This document shows, one piece after another, positions 18,602 to 28,469 of a DNA stretch of 64,000 bases. The notes beneath the pieces are model-generated. The model was not told the DNA's origin, did no database searches, and was given only the letters and a program-made list of their open reading frames with translations. The DNA lies in NCBI RefSeq assembly GCF_000739435.1, contig NZ_CP009159.1, positions 744,001-808,000 on the forward strand, in the 5' to 3' direction. The stretch comes from Actinobacillus suis ATCC 33415 (lineage in GTDB: Bacteria > Pseudomonadota > Gammaproteobacteria > Enterobacterales > Pasteurellaceae). Numbering within the stretch: position 1 is the stretch's first letter; the number at the start of each line of letters is the position of its first letter. Both the position numbers and the translations under genes were made by a program.

Positions 18602-18615
18602 TTGATTTGGCGCAA
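18602..18615. promoter_or_regulatory. Possible FNR site upstream of fnr
   Basis: TTGATTTGGCGCAA matches 8 of 10 defined bases of TTGATnnnnATCAA. Its place before fnr would allow autoregulation, but the match is imperfect. Confidence 0.35.
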
Positions 18616-18833
18616 ATATTATCACTAATTATTGTTAGAATAAAGATATATCAGAATTAATTTAAGTGAAAAAGTTATTTTCAATACAGCTTTTATTTTT
18701 ATTTTGAAGAAAACTGACTCCATTATTTGAAACATTTTTTCAAAAATGAGATCTAGTTCAAACTTTAATTGGAAAGAATATGCTAGTATTTGAACCAAAG
18801 ATAAGATTTAGACAGGCAAATAAGGAGTCTATT

Positions 18834-19259
18834 ATGTACAAACATATTTTAGTCGCAGTTGATCTTTCTGAAGAGAGTCTCATTTTACTCCGTAAAGGTG
18901 CGGATCTTGCTGAAAAATGTGGTGCGAAACTCTCGCTTATCCACGTTGATGTCAATTTTTCAGACCTCTATACAGGTTTAATCGACATTAATATGTCTTC
19001 TGTACAAGATAGTGTCGTGCAAGAAACCACTAAAGCACTCAACGAACTTTCTTCTAAAATCTCGTATCCGGTATCAGAATGTTTAAATGGTACCGGCGAT
19101 TTCAGTCAAGTATTGGAAGAGGCAGTTGAAAAACATCAAATTGATTTATTAATTACCGGACATCACCAAGATTTCTGGAGCAAGTTTATGTCTTCAACTC
19201 GCCAAGTGATGAATAATGTTAGTGTTGATATGCTCGTCGTGCCGTTAGCAGACGAATAA
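18834..19259 (+). CDS. uspA: Universal stress protein A
   Basis: A 141-residue cytoplasmic stress protein (E. coli UspA 144). It begins MYKHILVAVDLSEES, the usual start of the family, and includes LIHVDVNFSDLYTGLIDINM near residue 37 and ITGHHQDFWSKFMSS near 110, nearly identical to E. coli. UspA proteins of this class lack a clear ATP-binding GxxGxxxx-GS loop and are dimeric and serine-phosphorylated. The start was chosen at the ATG preceded by AAGGAG; the open frame extends upstream to 18780 without homology. Confidence 0.95.
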   Translation: MYKHILVAVDLSEESLILLRKGADLAEKCGAKLSLIHVDVNFSDLYTGLIDINMSSVQDSVVQETTKALNELSSKISYPVSECLNGTGDFSQVLEEAVEKHQIDLLITGHHQDFWSKFMSSTRQVMNNVSVDMLVVPLADE

Positions 19260-19286
19260 AATTTTTATAAGAAGGTTTTATAACCC

Positions 19287-19325
19287 GACCGCTTGAAAAC
19301 ATCTCCGTTTTCAAGCGGTCTTTTT
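19287..19325 (+). terminator. Terminator of uspA made from paired uptake signals
   Basis: GACCGCTTGAAAAC and GTTTTCAAGCGGTC form a 14-bp perfect stem with a 6-base loop, followed by TTTTT. Confidence 0.9.
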
Positions 19326-19455
19326 GATGCATTATATTAAAAATAAATTAAAAAGTTTTTTACTTGCCAATTAGCAAAGAAAAGAAAAACGTGTAGAATA
19401 GTAAGGCTTACAACTAACATTATTATTTGTTATACATTTTTAGAGTGCTATTTAA

Positions 19456-22080
19456 ATGAAAACAACTTCAGAAATTAGACAATCCTTCTTGGATTTCTTC
19501 CATAGTAAAGGACATACCGTTGTACCAAGCAGTTCTTTGGTACCAGAAAATGACCCTACCTTATTATTTACTAATGCAGGGATGAACCAATTTAAAGATG
19601 TTTTTCTCGGCTTAGAAAAACGACCTTATACTCGAGCAACTACCGCGCAACGCTGTGTTCGTGCCGGTGGTAAACATAATGACTTAGAAAATGTAGGCTA
19701 TACGGCACGCCATCATACTTTCTTTGAAATGATGGGTAACTTCAGTTTTGGTGATTACTTTAAACAAGATGCAATTCAATTCGGCTGGGAATATTTAACT
19801 TCTCCGCAATGGCTTGGGCTTCCGAAAGAAAAATTATATGTAACGGTTTATGAAACGGATGATGAAGCTTATGACATTTGGAATAAAATTGTAGGTGTAC
19901 CAACTGATCACATTATTCGTATCGGTGATAACAAAGGCGCACCTTATGCTTCGGATAACTTTTGGGCAATGGGCGATACTGGTCCGTGTGGTCCTTGTAC
20001 AGAAATCTTTTATGATCACGGAGATACTTTCTGGGGTGGTTTACCAGGAACGCCAGAAGAAGATGGCGACCGTTATATCGAAGTATGGAATATCGTATTC
20101 ATGCAATTTAACCGTCAAGCAGACGGTACCATGGAAAAGCTACCGAAACCATCTGTAGATACGGGTATGGGTTTAGAGCGTATGACGGCAGTAATGCAGC
20201 ACGTAAACTCAAATTATGAAACAGATATTTTCCAAACATTGATTAAAGAAGTTGCAGGTTTATTAAATGTAACCGATTTAGACAATAAGTCTTTGCGTGT
20301 TGTGGCAGACCATATTCGTGCTTGTTCATACTTAATTGCGGATGGAGTTATTCCGTCAAATGAAGGACGTGGTTATGTATTACGTCGTATTATTCGTCGA
20401 GCAGTACGTCATGGTAACTTATTAGGTGCAAAAGAAGCTTTCTTCTACAAATTAGTACCTACACTTGCAACCGTAATGGGACATGCAGGTGAGATTTTAA
20501 CCCAAAAACAAGCGCATATTCAGAAAACGCTAAAAGCGGAAGAAGAGCAGTTTGCTCGTACACTTGAGCGTGGTTTAGCATTATTAGAAGATGCTTTGAC
20601 TAAAGTAGAAAATAATACGCTTTCAGGTGAAGTTGCATTTAAACTTTATGATACTTACGGCTTTCCATTAGATTTAACTGCCGATGTATGTCGTGAACGT
20701 AATATCACGATTGATGAAGCAGGTTTTGAAGCAGAAATGAGCGCTCAGCGTGAGCGTGCTAAAGCAAGCAGTAACTTTGGTACTGACTATAACAATGTGA
20801 TCAAAGTAGATGGCCAAACTGACTTTATCGGCTACGATAACTTAGAAGCTCAAGCGACAGTTGTTGGTTTATTTAGTAATGGTAAGGCAGTTGATACAAT
20901 CCACTCAGGCGAGTCAGCAGTTATTATTCTTGATCAAACTCCATTCTATGCAGAAATGGGGGGACAAGTTGGTGATAGCGGTTTAATTTCTACAGAAATT
21001 TGCGAATTTACTGTAAGTGATACTCAAAAATATGGTCAAGTTTTTGGACATATCGGCCAATTAACATCAGGTAGTTTGGCTATTGGTGATAAAGTTACTG
21101 CACATGTGGAAATAAACCGTCGTCAGGCAATCACAGCAAATCATAGTGCAACACACTTATTACATTCAGCATTGCGTGAAGTATTAGGTGATCATGTAGC
21201 ACAAAAAGGTTCATTGGTGTCTGAAGATGCATTGCGTTTCGATTTCTCTCAACCAGAAGCCATTACCAAAGCGCAGTTAGAAGAAATTGAACGTATCGTA
21301 AACCGTAAGATTCGCGAGAATATTCAAGTAGTTATCGAAACAATGGATATTGAGTCTGCGAAGCAAAAAGGTGCGATGGCATTATTCGGTGAGAAATATG
21401 GTGATGTTGTCCGAGTTGTCGGCATGACTGAGTTCTCAATTGAACTTTGTGGAGGTACCCACGTCCAACACACAGGCGAGATTGGTTTATTCAAACTAGT
21501 TTCTGAAGGCGCTGTTGCTGCAGGTGTAAGACGTGTAGAAGCCGTAACAGGCGAAAAAGCAATGGATTGGTTACATAATCAGCAAAGAGTCATTCAGCAA
21601 AGTGCTGAATTATTAAAAGCGGATAGTAACTCATTAGTTGAAAAAATTCAGCAGCTTCAAGATAAGGCTAAGCGTACAGAAAAAGAGCTTCAACAGCTTA
21701 AAGATAAATTTGCTGCACAAGCCGGTTCTGAATTAGCAAAACAAGCTAGTCAAATTAACGGTGTAAATGTCATTGTTCAGAAACTTGAAGGTGTAGAAAC
21801 TAAATCGTTACGTACGATGGTTGATGATCTTAAAAATCAATTTGAAAATGCCATTGTCGTTTTTGGTAGCGTAGCAGATGATAAAGTAAACTTAATTGTT
21901 GGTGTTACAAAGGATCTTTCAAGCAAAGTTAATGCTGGTGAACTGGTAGGTGCTATGGCACAACAGGTTGGTGGTAAAGGTGGTGGGCGAGCTGATATGG
22001 CGATGGCTGGCGGTTCAGAACCACAACATCTTGATTCAGCACTCAAATTTGCGCAAGAATGGATTCAAGCGAAACTTTAA
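19456..22080 (+). CDS. alaS: Alanyl-tRNA synthetase
   Basis: An 874-residue class II synthetase (E. coli 876). The catalytic core covers about the first 440 residues. The editing domain carries the zinc-binding [11 protein letters not shown] near residue 564 and CGGTHV near 669, which clear Ser and Gly mischarged tRNA. The C-terminal C-Ala domain with its coiled coil ([19 protein letters not shown]) and glycine-rich [15 protein letters not shown] ends the protein. The order alaS-csrA-galU is also known from Haemophilus influenzae, here with a pseudogene inserted. Confidence 0.98.
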   Translation: MKTTSEIRQSFLDFFHSKGHTVVPSSSLVPENDPTLLFTNAGMNQFKDVFLGLEKRPYTRATTAQRCVRAGGKHNDLENVGYTARHHTFFEMMGNFSFGDYFKQDAIQFGWEYLTSPQWLGLPKEKLYVTVYETDDEAYDIWNKIVGVPTDHIIRIGDNKGAPYASDNFWAMGDTGPCGPCTEIFYDHGDTFWGGLPGTPEEDGDRYIEVWNIVFMQFNRQADGTMEKLPKPSVDTGMGLERMTAVMQHVNSNYETDIFQTLIKEVAGLLNVTDLDNKSLRVVADHIRACSYLIADGVIPSNEGRGYVLRRIIRRAVRHGNLLGAKEAFFYKLVPTLATVMGHAGEILTQKQAHIQKTLKAEEEQFARTLERGLALLEDALTKVENNTLSGEVAFKLYDTYGFPLDLTADVCRERNITIDEAGFEAEMSAQRERAKASSNFGTDYNNVIKVDGQTDFIGYDNLEAQATVVGLFSNGKAVDTIHSGESAVIILDQTPFYAEMGGQVGDSGLISTEICEFTVSDTQKYGQVFGHIGQLTSGSLAIGDKVTAHVEINRRQAITANHSATHLLHSALREVLGDHVAQKGSLVSEDALRFDFSQPEAITKAQLEEIERIVNRKIRENIQVVIETMDIESAKQKGAMALFGEKYGDVVRVVGMTEFSIELCGGTHVQHTGEIGLFKLVSEGAVAAGVRRVEAVTGEKAMDWLHNQQRVIQQSAELLKADSNSLVEKIQQLQDKAKRTEKELQQLKDKFAAQAGSELAKQASQINGVNVIVQKLEGVETKSLRTMVDDLKNQFENAIVVFGSVADDKVNLIVGVTKDLSSKVNAGELVGAMAQQVGGKGGGRADMAMAGGSEPQHLDSALKFAQEWIQAKL

Positions 22081-22092
22081 TAATTTAAAAGA

Positions 22093-22119
22093 GGCAAGGC
22101 TGAGGGATAAAGCCTTGCC
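22093..22119 (+). terminator. Hairpin between alaS and csrA
   Basis: GGCAAGGCT and AGCCTTGCC form a 9-bp stem with a 9-base loop. No T-tract follows, so it may only attenuate or stabilise the alaS message. Confidence 0.5.
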
Positions 22120-22169
22120 ATAAAAGTTCTATATGAGTGTAATAGAGCTTTTAACCCAGGAGATTAACT

Positions 22170-22364
22170 ATGCTTATACTAACTCGTAAAATTGGGGAAA
22201 GTTTACTAATAGGGGACAACGTTGAGATAACTGTACTCAGTGTTCGAGGTAATCAGGTAAAATTGGGTGTAAACGCACCAAAAGAAATCTCAGTTCACCG
22301 TGAAGAAATTTATCACAGAATTAAAGCATTGGCAGATGATACTGCTGATGAGAAGCAAGAATAA
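22170..22364 (+). CDS. csrA: Carbon storage regulator, RNA-binding protein
   Basis: A 64-residue global post-transcriptional regulator (E. coli CsrA 61). The start [16 protein letters not shown] contains the first RNA-binding strand, with conserved Leu4 and Arg6, and the segment [14 protein letters not shown] includes Arg44, the second contact. It binds GGA motifs in RNA leaders to alter translation and stability. A CAGGAG ribosome site precedes the ATG. Acts in the cytoplasm as a homodimer. Confidence 0.97.
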   Translation: MLILTRKIGESLLIGDNVEITVLSVRGNQVKLGVNAPKEISVHREEIYHRIKALADDTADEKQE

Positions 22365-22394
22365 ATATTTCTCCAATTAGTAGAGATAAGGATC

Positions 22395-23230
22395 ATGAGT
22401 AAACTTACTTGTTCTAAAGCCTATGATATTCGTGAGCAATTCAGTATTGAATTAAATACGGATATTGCCTATCGAATCGGAAGTGCTTTGGGCCAATTTC
22501 TGAATCCGAAAAGTATTACTATTGGTGATGATGTACATATTAACGAGTAATGAACTTAAAAGTACAACTCACCATTAATTACTAGATTCAGGTGTAAATG
22601 TTATTGATTTGGAATTAACGGATACGGAAGATGTTTACTTTAAACTTCATTTTTGAAAATGATAGATGGCGGTATTCAAGTAACCGCTAGCTATATCCGA
22701 AGGACTACAATAGGATGAAATTGGGGCGGATTGACGCCCAATTAGTGCCGATACAGGTTTAGTGGAAAATAATTTCCCAGTAGCAATAATGTGGTGTATA
22801 TGCACAGAAAAGAGTGCAAGGAGAATATGTAGAGCATCTGTTTTATATATTGACGCACATAAACTTACCTCAAAAAAAACGGTGGGAATAGCTGCAGGAC
22901 ATTGTATGTTGATGCTATTAAGCACAATTCAAGGCAAAAATGTACCGGTTGAATTTGTTAAGGTTCATAATAATCCGAATGGGTCTTTCCAAAATGGTAT
23001 TCCTAATCTGATTCTTCATGAAAATCAAGCAGATTCTATTCAAGCTGAGTGATCAAATAAGGCAGATATCGGATGCATTTGATGGTGGTTTTAGCTGTTA
23101 CTTCTTTTTTGATGAAAAAGCCGGATTTTTAAAGTTACAATGTAGCAAGCTTATTGTCTCTAATTTACGTAGTTCGAATACAGAACTCGTAGCCAGTTTA
23201 AATTTAGAGATGAGGGGCGGAAGCAATTAA
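22395..23230 (+). pseudogene. Degenerate phosphomannomutase (ManB/CpsG family)
   Basis: The intact-looking start (SKLTCSKAYDIREQFSIEL) matches the N-terminus of E. coli ManB/CpsG and runs 51 codons to a TAA. Homology then resumes in other frames: GVNVIDLELTDTEDVYF and IDGGIQVTAS near 22590-22690 with several stops, FVKVHNNPNGSFQNGIPN at 22945-23005, and the C-terminal LRSSNTELVASLNLEMRGG at 23165-23220. The catalytic serine loop TASHNP is ruined (TAS then a divergent sequence), and a large central part is missing: 836 bases remain of about 1370. The gene once made mannose-1-phosphate for GDP-mannose and sits next to galU. Confidence 0.88.
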
Positions 23231-23299
23231 GGTAAGAAAAAAATAGGTGAAACTCTTGCTTTACTTCTTCGGTAATTGTTAGAATTTAGACAAAATTAG

Positions 23300-23330
23300 A
23301 CCGCTTGCATAAATTGCTAGCGGTTTTTTA
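23300..23330 (+). terminator. Terminator upstream of galU
   Basis: ACCGCT and AGCGGT form a short stem built from an uptake-signal core, followed by TTTTTT. It would end transcripts from csrA and the pseudogene. Confidence 0.7.
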
Positions 23331-23391
23331 TCAATGCGCATAAAAGCGTATATTTATTGATGCAATCGCATCTATTTATAAGGATTATATA

Positions 23392-24279
23392 ATGAAAGTG
23401 ATTATTCCTGTAGCGGGTCTTGGTACTCGTATGCTTCCGGCGACTAAAGCAATTCCAAAGGAAATGTTAACAATTGCAGATAAGCCGTTAATTCAATATA
23501 TTGTTAATGAGTGTGTGGCCGCAGGCATTAAAGAAATTGTGTTAGTAACACATTCATCAAAAAATGCTATCGAAAACCATTTTGATACGTCTTTTGAGCT
23601 TGAAACAATGCTTGAAAAACGTGTAAAACGTCAATTATTAGATGAAGTACGTTCAATTGTACCGAAAGACGTAACATTAATGCATGTACGCCAAGGGCAA
23701 GCAAAAGGTTTAGGCCACGCAGTGTTATGTGGTAGAGCGGTTGTGGGTAATGAACCGTTTGCTGTTGTTCTTCCTGATGTGATTTTAGCGGATTTCACAG
23801 CAAATCAGAAAACTGAAAACCTTGCAGCAATGATCAAACGCTTTAATGAAACTAAACATAGCCAAATTATGGTTGCTCCGGTACCAAAAGAAGATGTAAG
23901 TAGCTATGGTGTAGCCGATTGCGCAGGTGTGGAAATTCCGGCGGGTGAGACAGCGAAAATCGTGAAAATGGTGGAAAAACCAAGTGTTGAAGAAGCACCG
24001 TCTAACTTAGCGGTTGTTGGTCGTTACGTATTCTCTGAAAACATTTGGGATCTGCTTGAAAAAACACCAGTGGGCGTAGGTGATGAAATTCAATTAACTG
24101 ATGCGATTGATATGCTAATTGAGCAAGAAACCGTGGAAGCATTCCATATGACTGGGCGTACTTTTGACTGTGGTGATAAATTAGGCTATATGCAAGCATT
24201 TACTGAATATAGTTTACGTCATGATAAGTTTGGCGATGATTTTAAAGACTTCATCAAAAAATTAGCTAAAACATTATAA
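23392..24279 (+). CDS. galU: UTP--glucose-1-phosphate uridylyltransferase
   Basis: A 295-residue nucleotidyltransferase that makes UDP-glucose for lipooligosaccharide and capsule synthesis. The N-terminal [17 protein letters not shown] is the UTP-binding loop and contains the conserved Lys. [10 protein letters not shown] near residue 122 and MVEKPS near 193 form the metal and sugar sites. The length agrees with E. coli GalU (302). A terminator hairpin on each side suggests it is transcribed alone. Confidence 0.97.
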   Translation: MKVIIPVAGLGTRMLPATKAIPKEMLTIADKPLIQYIVNECVAAGIKEIVLVTHSSKNAIENHFDTSFELETMLEKRVKRQLLDEVRSIVPKDVTLMHVRQGQAKGLGHAVLCGRAVVGNEPFAVVLPDVILADFTANQKTENLAAMIKRFNETKHSQIMVAPVPKEDVSSYGVADCAGVEIPAGETAKIVKMVEKPSVEEAPSNLAVVGRYVFSENIWDLLEKTPVGVGDEIQLTDAIDMLIEQETVEAFHMTGRTFDCGDKLGYMQAFTEYSLRHDKFGDDFKDFIKKLAKTL

Positions 24280-24289
24280 TTTTAAAAGG

Positions 24290-24315
24290 AAGGCGCTTTT
24301 ATAGCGCCTTTCTTA
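24290..24315 (+). terminator. Terminator of galU
   Basis: AAGGCGC and GCGCCTT form a 7-bp stem with a 7-base loop, followed by TCTTATT. It may also serve priC from the other side. Confidence 0.8.
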
Positions 24316-24335
24316 TTACCTTCTCTAAAACATAA

Positions 24336-24854
24336 TTATTTAAATTGTGTTTGCTCTTCAAGATCCTCAATTGCCTTTAAGCACTTCATTTTACGGTATT
24401 CTGTTTCTTGAATCTGCCTTTCTAACAAGACTTTGTCAGCTTCTGAAGCATTATAACGCTTTTCAACTAACCAGCTAATTTTCTCATTTAATGCTCTTAA
24501 TGCTTTCCGGTATTCATTTAAACGGCGGGTAGGCGCAAGCGAATGAATATTTTTAGGGAATTGAAAGGATGACTGAAAGAGCAGAGTATCATTACTTTGC
24601 GTTAATTTTAAGGTCTTAACAGCTTGTGCTAATGCTTCATATTGATGAAAAAGTTTAGCCGCATATGCATTAGCATAATCTTCAGAATATTGTTTATTTA
24701 ATTCATTTGCTGTTTGTGTTATTTCTTGAACAAAAAATGATACTTTTTGTTTGGATATAGAGAATATATTTTCAGAAATAATCACCTCATAATCATAAAA
24801 AGGTAAAAAAATATCTAATTGTTTTTGTACTAAAATTGGAAAGTTTCTAATCAT
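24336..24854 (-). CDS. priC: Primosomal replication protein N'' (PriC)
   Basis: A 172-residue, strongly helical and basic protein. Its C-terminal half (RRLNEYRKALRALNEKI, KVLLERQIQETEYRKMKCL) follows the pattern of E. coli PriC (175 residues), including the helical hairpin before the EKIE-like end. PriC binds SSB-coated stalled forks and helps load DnaB for restart. Similarity to E. coli is low in the N-terminal half, so the assignment rests on the C-terminal pattern and length. It is divergent from the porin gene. Confidence 0.72.
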   Translation of the reverse strand: MIRNFPILVQKQLDIFLPFYDYEVIISENIFSISKQKVSFFVQEITQTANELNKQYSEDYANAYAAKLFHQYEALAQAVKTLKLTQSNDTLLFQSSFQFPKNIHSLAPTRRLNEYRKALRALNEKISWLVEKRYNASEADKVLLERQIQETEYRKMKCLKAIEDLEEQTQFK

Positions 24855-24962
24855 ATCGGTGTAGTTAAGAGTGATTTTTAACTATTATAAATTGATTTTT
24901 AATGATTGTAACCGTTTGCTTTTGTGTAAAAACTCTACTAAAAAATAAGAATTTTCTAAATT

Positions 24963-24978
24963 TGTGAGCTTTATCACA
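24963..24978. promoter_or_regulatory. Perfect CRP-type site in the priC-porin intergenic region
   Basis: TGTGAGCTTTATCACA has both half-sites TGTGA and TCACA exactly, 6 bases apart. A possible -10 TATACA at 25020-25025 places a start near 25032, about 61 bases from the site centre, which is the class I spacing. The 476-base gap between priC and the porin holds this site, a second promoter and a hairpin, but no gene that I can see. Confidence 0.75.
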
Positions 24979-25178
24979 AAAAAAATAACTTTTTTTGTAA
25001 GTTTAATAAATATCAAAGTTATACAAAAAATGACTTTTATATCAATAACTTAGATAAAGCTTAAATTTGGAGTGTTTTATCTTTTTTTAAGCAAATTTCA
25101 TTTTGATTTGTAAATGTTTTTTGCAACCTGTTGTTTTTAAATGGTTTTTTACGCATTTGTGTTTGGAGTGTAGCACTA

Positions 25179-25207
25179 TTGACAGGTTATGTTGATTTTG
25201 CCATTAT
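25179..25207 (+). promoter_or_regulatory. Sigma-70 promoter of the porin gene
   Basis: TTGACA at 25179-25184 and CATTAT at 25202-25207 are 17 bases apart. The transcript would have a leader of roughly 118 bases. Confidence 0.65.
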
Positions 25208-25261
25208 TCGCTCGCAATCACATTTACTGAAGAATTCTTACACGGTAAATGTTAGTTTTGG

Positions 25262-25295
25262 AAAATTACTCTTACACCTTATCGAGAGTAATTTT
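25262..25295 (+). promoter_or_regulatory. Stem-loop in the porin mRNA leader
   Basis: AAAATTACTCT and AGAGTAATTTT pair perfectly over 11 bases around a 12-base loop, ending 35 bases before the start codon. No T-tract follows. It may set mRNA stability or present a small-RNA target. Confidence 0.55.
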
Positions 25296-25330
25296 AAATA
25301 AACTTAAAATTAAAAATTAAGGTGAACATT

Positions 25331-26410
25331 ATGAAAAAAACTCTAGTTGCATTAGCAGTAACGGCATTCGCAGCATCAGCTTCAGCTGTAACAGTGTATG
25401 ACGCAGAAGGTACTAAAGTACAGGTTGATGGTTCTTTACGTTTAGTGCTTGAACAAGCAAGTTCAAAAACTAAATATGCAAACGGTCAAACAGTAAAAAA
25501 TAAAAATGCGCATTCACAATTACGTAATGCTGGCTCACGTTTTGGTGTACGTGTAAATCATGACTTAGGTAATGATTTCTATGCATTAGGTCGTTTAGAA
25601 ATTCGTTTTGATAAAAACAATTCAGATGATCAATTTGGTGATTTATACGCTAAACGTGCATATGTTGGTTTAGGTAGCAAACAGTATGGTGAAGTAACAT
25701 TTGGTCGTCAATTAACAATTGCTGATGATTACGGTCAAACAGATGATTACGAATACGGTATCGTACCATCATATATCGCAACTTCAGGTAACCAAGTGAT
25801 CCGCTATGACTATAAAGGTATTGAAGGTTTACAGATCGGTGCAAACTATAACTTTGCAGAAAAACGTGATGCGGCTGGTGAAGTATTACCGAATGAACTT
25901 AAAAATGCATATGGTTTAGGTGCGGTATATGAAACGCAATTAGGTGGTAACACATTTAATGTTGAAGGTGGTATCGGTCGTTCTAACTATGCAACAGGTA
26001 CAAACCACAAACATTACCAAGATGGTTATGAAATCGCATTAGGCTATACTATTGGTGATTTAAAATTAGTTGGTGACTTTGGTTATAAATATGAAAAAGA
26101 TGGTAGCGAACGTACGAAAGCATTCTTCGTAGCACCAGGTTTCCAATACCAAGTGATCCCAGCTTCACGTATCTATGGTAACTACTTATATGAGCGTGCA
26201 GAAACAACTGTAGCTAAAGCTGATTCTGCAAAAGAGAAAACTCACGGTTTCTTATTAGGTGTTGACTATCAATTCCACAAACAAGTTGTAGCATTTGTTG
26301 AAGGTAAATACGTTCAAACTAAAGACTACGATGCAGTGGGCAATGGTTACAGCTATAACGGCAAAACAACTGATAAAGCTATCGGTGTAGGTATGCGTGT
26401 TTACTGGTAA
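25331..26410 (+). CDS. ompP2: General outer-membrane porin, OmpP2 type
   Basis: A 359-residue trimeric-porin-type beta-barrel. The signal peptide MKKTLVALAVTAFAASASA is followed by VTVYDAEGTKVQVDGSLRL, the usual first strand of Pasteurellaceae porins. Alternating hydrophobic strands run to the end, and the last residues GVGMRVYW end with an aromatic residue needed for BAM insertion (Trp here rather than the usual Phe). The start was placed at the ATG with signal peptide; an in-frame GTG lies 9 bases upstream. A strong terminator follows. Confidence 0.88.
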   Translation: MKKTLVALAVTAFAASASAVTVYDAEGTKVQVDGSLRLVLEQASSKTKYANGQTVKNKNAHSQLRNAGSRFGVRVNHDLGNDFYALGRLEIRFDKNNSDDQFGDLYAKRAYVGLGSKQYGEVTFGRQLTIADDYGQTDDYEYGIVPSYIATSGNQVIRYDYKGIEGLQIGANYNFAEKRDAAGEVLPNELKNAYGLGAVYETQLGGNTFNVEGGIGRSNYATGTNHKHYQDGYEIALGYTIGDLKLVGDFGYKYEKDGSERTKAFFVAPGFQYQVIPASRIYGNYLYERAETTVAKADSAKEKTHGFLLGVDYQFHKQVVAFVEGKYVQTKDYDAVGNGYSYNGKTTDKAIGVGMRVYW

Positions 26411-26441
26411 TATTCTTGCCAACGCTTAACTAAATAAGCTT

Positions 26442-26480
26442 AAAACCCCAATGGTGAAAACTGTTGGGGTTTTGTTTTTT
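26442..26480 (+). terminator. Terminator of the porin gene
   Basis: AAAACCCCAA and TTGGGGTTTT form a 10-bp stem with a 12-base loop, followed by GTTTTTT. Confidence 0.92.
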
Positions 26481-26490
26481 ATGAAATATT

Positions 26491-26625
26491 AACTACGGAA
26501 TACACAGAGTACGCGGAAGGAATGGGGCATGTTTGTTGATGTAAGATAATAAACCAAACTATATATATTTCGGCAATAATCAAAGGATTAAGCTTTCTGT
26601 GTAATCCGTGTGTTCTGTGGTGGTT
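26491..26625. repeat. CCACGGAATACACGG-type dispersed palindromic repeat, copy 2
   Basis: The left arm begins AACTACGGAATACACAGAGT and the right arm ends ATCCGTGTGTTCTGTGGTGG, so the ends are imperfect inverted repeats related to those at 12196 and 28470. It lies between the porin terminator and nadV. Confidence 0.7.
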
Positions 26626-26988
26626 AAATAAAGAAAGTAGTACAAGCTAATATTTCTAAATATATAAAATAATTTTCTATTTAACATAATCTACATTATG
26701 CGAAGTAAAATGATTGTAACTTTGATAGCATATCTAGTGTTATTCTTTTTAGTTTTAATGCTATCTATAAGCGGTCAAATTTGTACAGGCATTTGCAGCT
26801 TTTGATACTAGTTAATATTAACTCTATAATGCGAGTTACATATAAGATCACCAAATGCATTTGGTTAATATATATTACAAATTTGTTGTTATCTGTACAT
26901 ATGGTTATAGAAATAAAATAAATCCTTATCATTTGTTTGTTGCATATGGTAGACTTTATTTTAGTTTAAAAAAGATTAAGGTAGCATT
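26626..26988 (+). other. AT-rich leader region of nadV, no gene seen
   Basis: No convincing open frame or RNA gene is visible. The stretch has one uptake-signal core near 26773 (AAGCGGTCAAATTT). A weak promoter TTGTTT / TATTTT at about 26933-26962 is possible. AAGGTAG serves as ribosome site just before the nadV ATG. Confidence 0.4.
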
Positions 26989-28467
26989 ATGTGTAGTTTA
27001 TTAAACAAATATCAAAGATCGAGTGCGATTCCATCCTTATTATGCGACTTTTATAAAACGTCTCATCGAATTCAGTATCCTGAAAATACGCAAATTCTGT
27101 ATAGCACCTTTACCCCTCGTAGCAATAAACAAGCGCCTTATTTAATCCGTGTTGTTTCTTTTGGAGTCCAAGCATTTATTACTAAATATTTAATCCATTA
27201 CTTTAATGATAATTTTTTTAATCGCCCAAAAGCTGAGGTTGTATCAGAATATTCGCAATTTATTGCTCAAACACTACAGATTAAGGATTCCGGTGAACAT
27301 ATTGCGCAATTGCATCAATTAGGCTATTTACCTATTCGTATCAAGGCGATTCCGGAAGGAAAATCGGTTGCAATTAAAGTGCCGGTAATGACGATTGAAA
27401 ATACACATCCGGATTTCTTTTGGTTAACCAACTATTTAGAAACGCTGATTAATGTCTGTTTATGGCAGCCTATGACGTCTGCATCAATTGCATTTGCTTA
27501 TCGCTCTGCTCTGGCTAAATTTGCAGAGAAAACCTGTGATAATAAAGCTCATATTCCATTTCAATCGCATGACTTTTCAATGCGAGGAATGAGTTCGTTA
27601 GAATCCGCTGAGATGTCCGGAGCCGGTCATTTAACCAGTTTTTTAGGTACGGACACTATCCCAGCGATTTCATTTATCAGCAGTTATTATGGTTCACAGA
27701 ACTTAATTGGCACTTCTATACCCGCTTCTGAACATTCGGTTATGAGTGCGCATGGTGTGGATGAGCTACCTACTTTCCGCTATTTAATGCAGAAATTTCC
27801 GGATAGTATGTTATCAATTGTAGCGGATACGACCGATTTTTGGCATAACATTAGTGTTAACTTGCCATTACTAAAAGATGAAATTATGGCTCGCCCTGCG
27901 CATGCTAAGGTCGTTATTCGTCCTGATAGCGGTGATTTTTTTGCAATTCTTTGCGGAAATTCGACCGCTTGTAATGAGCATGAGCGTAAAGGTTTAATTG
28001 AATGCTTATGGGATATTTTTGGTGGAACAATTAATACCAAGGGCTATAAAGTTTTAGACCCTCATATTGGCGCTATTTACGGTGATGGTGTGACTTACGA
28101 TAAAATGTTATCCGTGTTGAAAGGGCTTGAGCAAAAAGGCTTTGCTTCAAGTAATATTGTGTTTGGTGTTGGGGCACAGACTTATCAGCGCAATACGCGA
28201 GATACGCTTGGTTTTGCGGTAAAAGCAACTTCAATTACAATCAATGGTGCTGAGAAAGCGATTTTTAAAAATCCTAAAACAGATGACGGCTTAAAAAAAT
28301 CACAAAAAGGTCGAGTAAAAGTAATTGCTTTCGATCATTATATTGATGAGTTAACTGCTAAGGATGATTTTTCTGATGATCTATTAGAACTGATTTTTGA
28401 AAACGGTAAATTAGTGAAACAGATTAGTTTTGATCAAATTAGAGCGAATATCAATATGCAACGATAA
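26989..28467 (+). CDS. nadV: Nicotinamide phosphoribosyltransferase
   Basis: A 492-residue NAMPT-type enzyme that joins nicotinamide and PRPP to form NMN. Visible landmarks are the start LLCDFYKTSHRIQYP with the conserved DxYKxxH pattern, FSMRGMSSLESAEMSGAGHL near residue 197, the D-rich VADTTDFW near 282, the phosphate-binding VVIRPDSGDFF near 304, and GDGVTYDKML near 365. In Pasteurellaceae NadV confers growth on nicotinamide without V factor; H. ducreyi carries it on a plasmid and some other species in the chromosome. Here it is chromosomal and bounded by two copies of a dispersed repeat. Confidence 0.95.
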   Translation: MCSLLNKYQRSSAIPSLLCDFYKTSHRIQYPENTQILYSTFTPRSNKQAPYLIRVVSFGVQAFITKYLIHYFNDNFFNRPKAEVVSEYSQFIAQTLQIKDSGEHIAQLHQLGYLPIRIKAIPEGKSVAIKVPVMTIENTHPDFFWLTNYLETLINVCLWQPMTSASIAFAYRSALAKFAEKTCDNKAHIPFQSHDFSMRGMSSLESAEMSGAGHLTSFLGTDTIPAISFISSYYGSQNLIGTSIPASEHSVMSAHGVDELPTFRYLMQKFPDSMLSIVADTTDFWHNISVNLPLLKDEIMARPAHAKVVIRPDSGDFFAILCGNSTACNEHERKGLIECLWDIFGGTINTKGYKVLDPHIGAIYGDGVTYDKMLSVLKGLEQKGFASSNIVFGVGAQTYQRNTRDTLGFAVKATSITINGAEKAIFKNPKTDDGLKKSQKGRVKVIAFDHYIDELTAKDDFSDDLLELIFENGKLVKQISFDQIRANINMQR

Positions 28468-28469
28468 AA

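Noticed and set aside
22762..23052. 96-codon open frame as a separate gene
   Set aside because: Its product is the central piece of a phosphomannomutase and belongs to the pseudogene.
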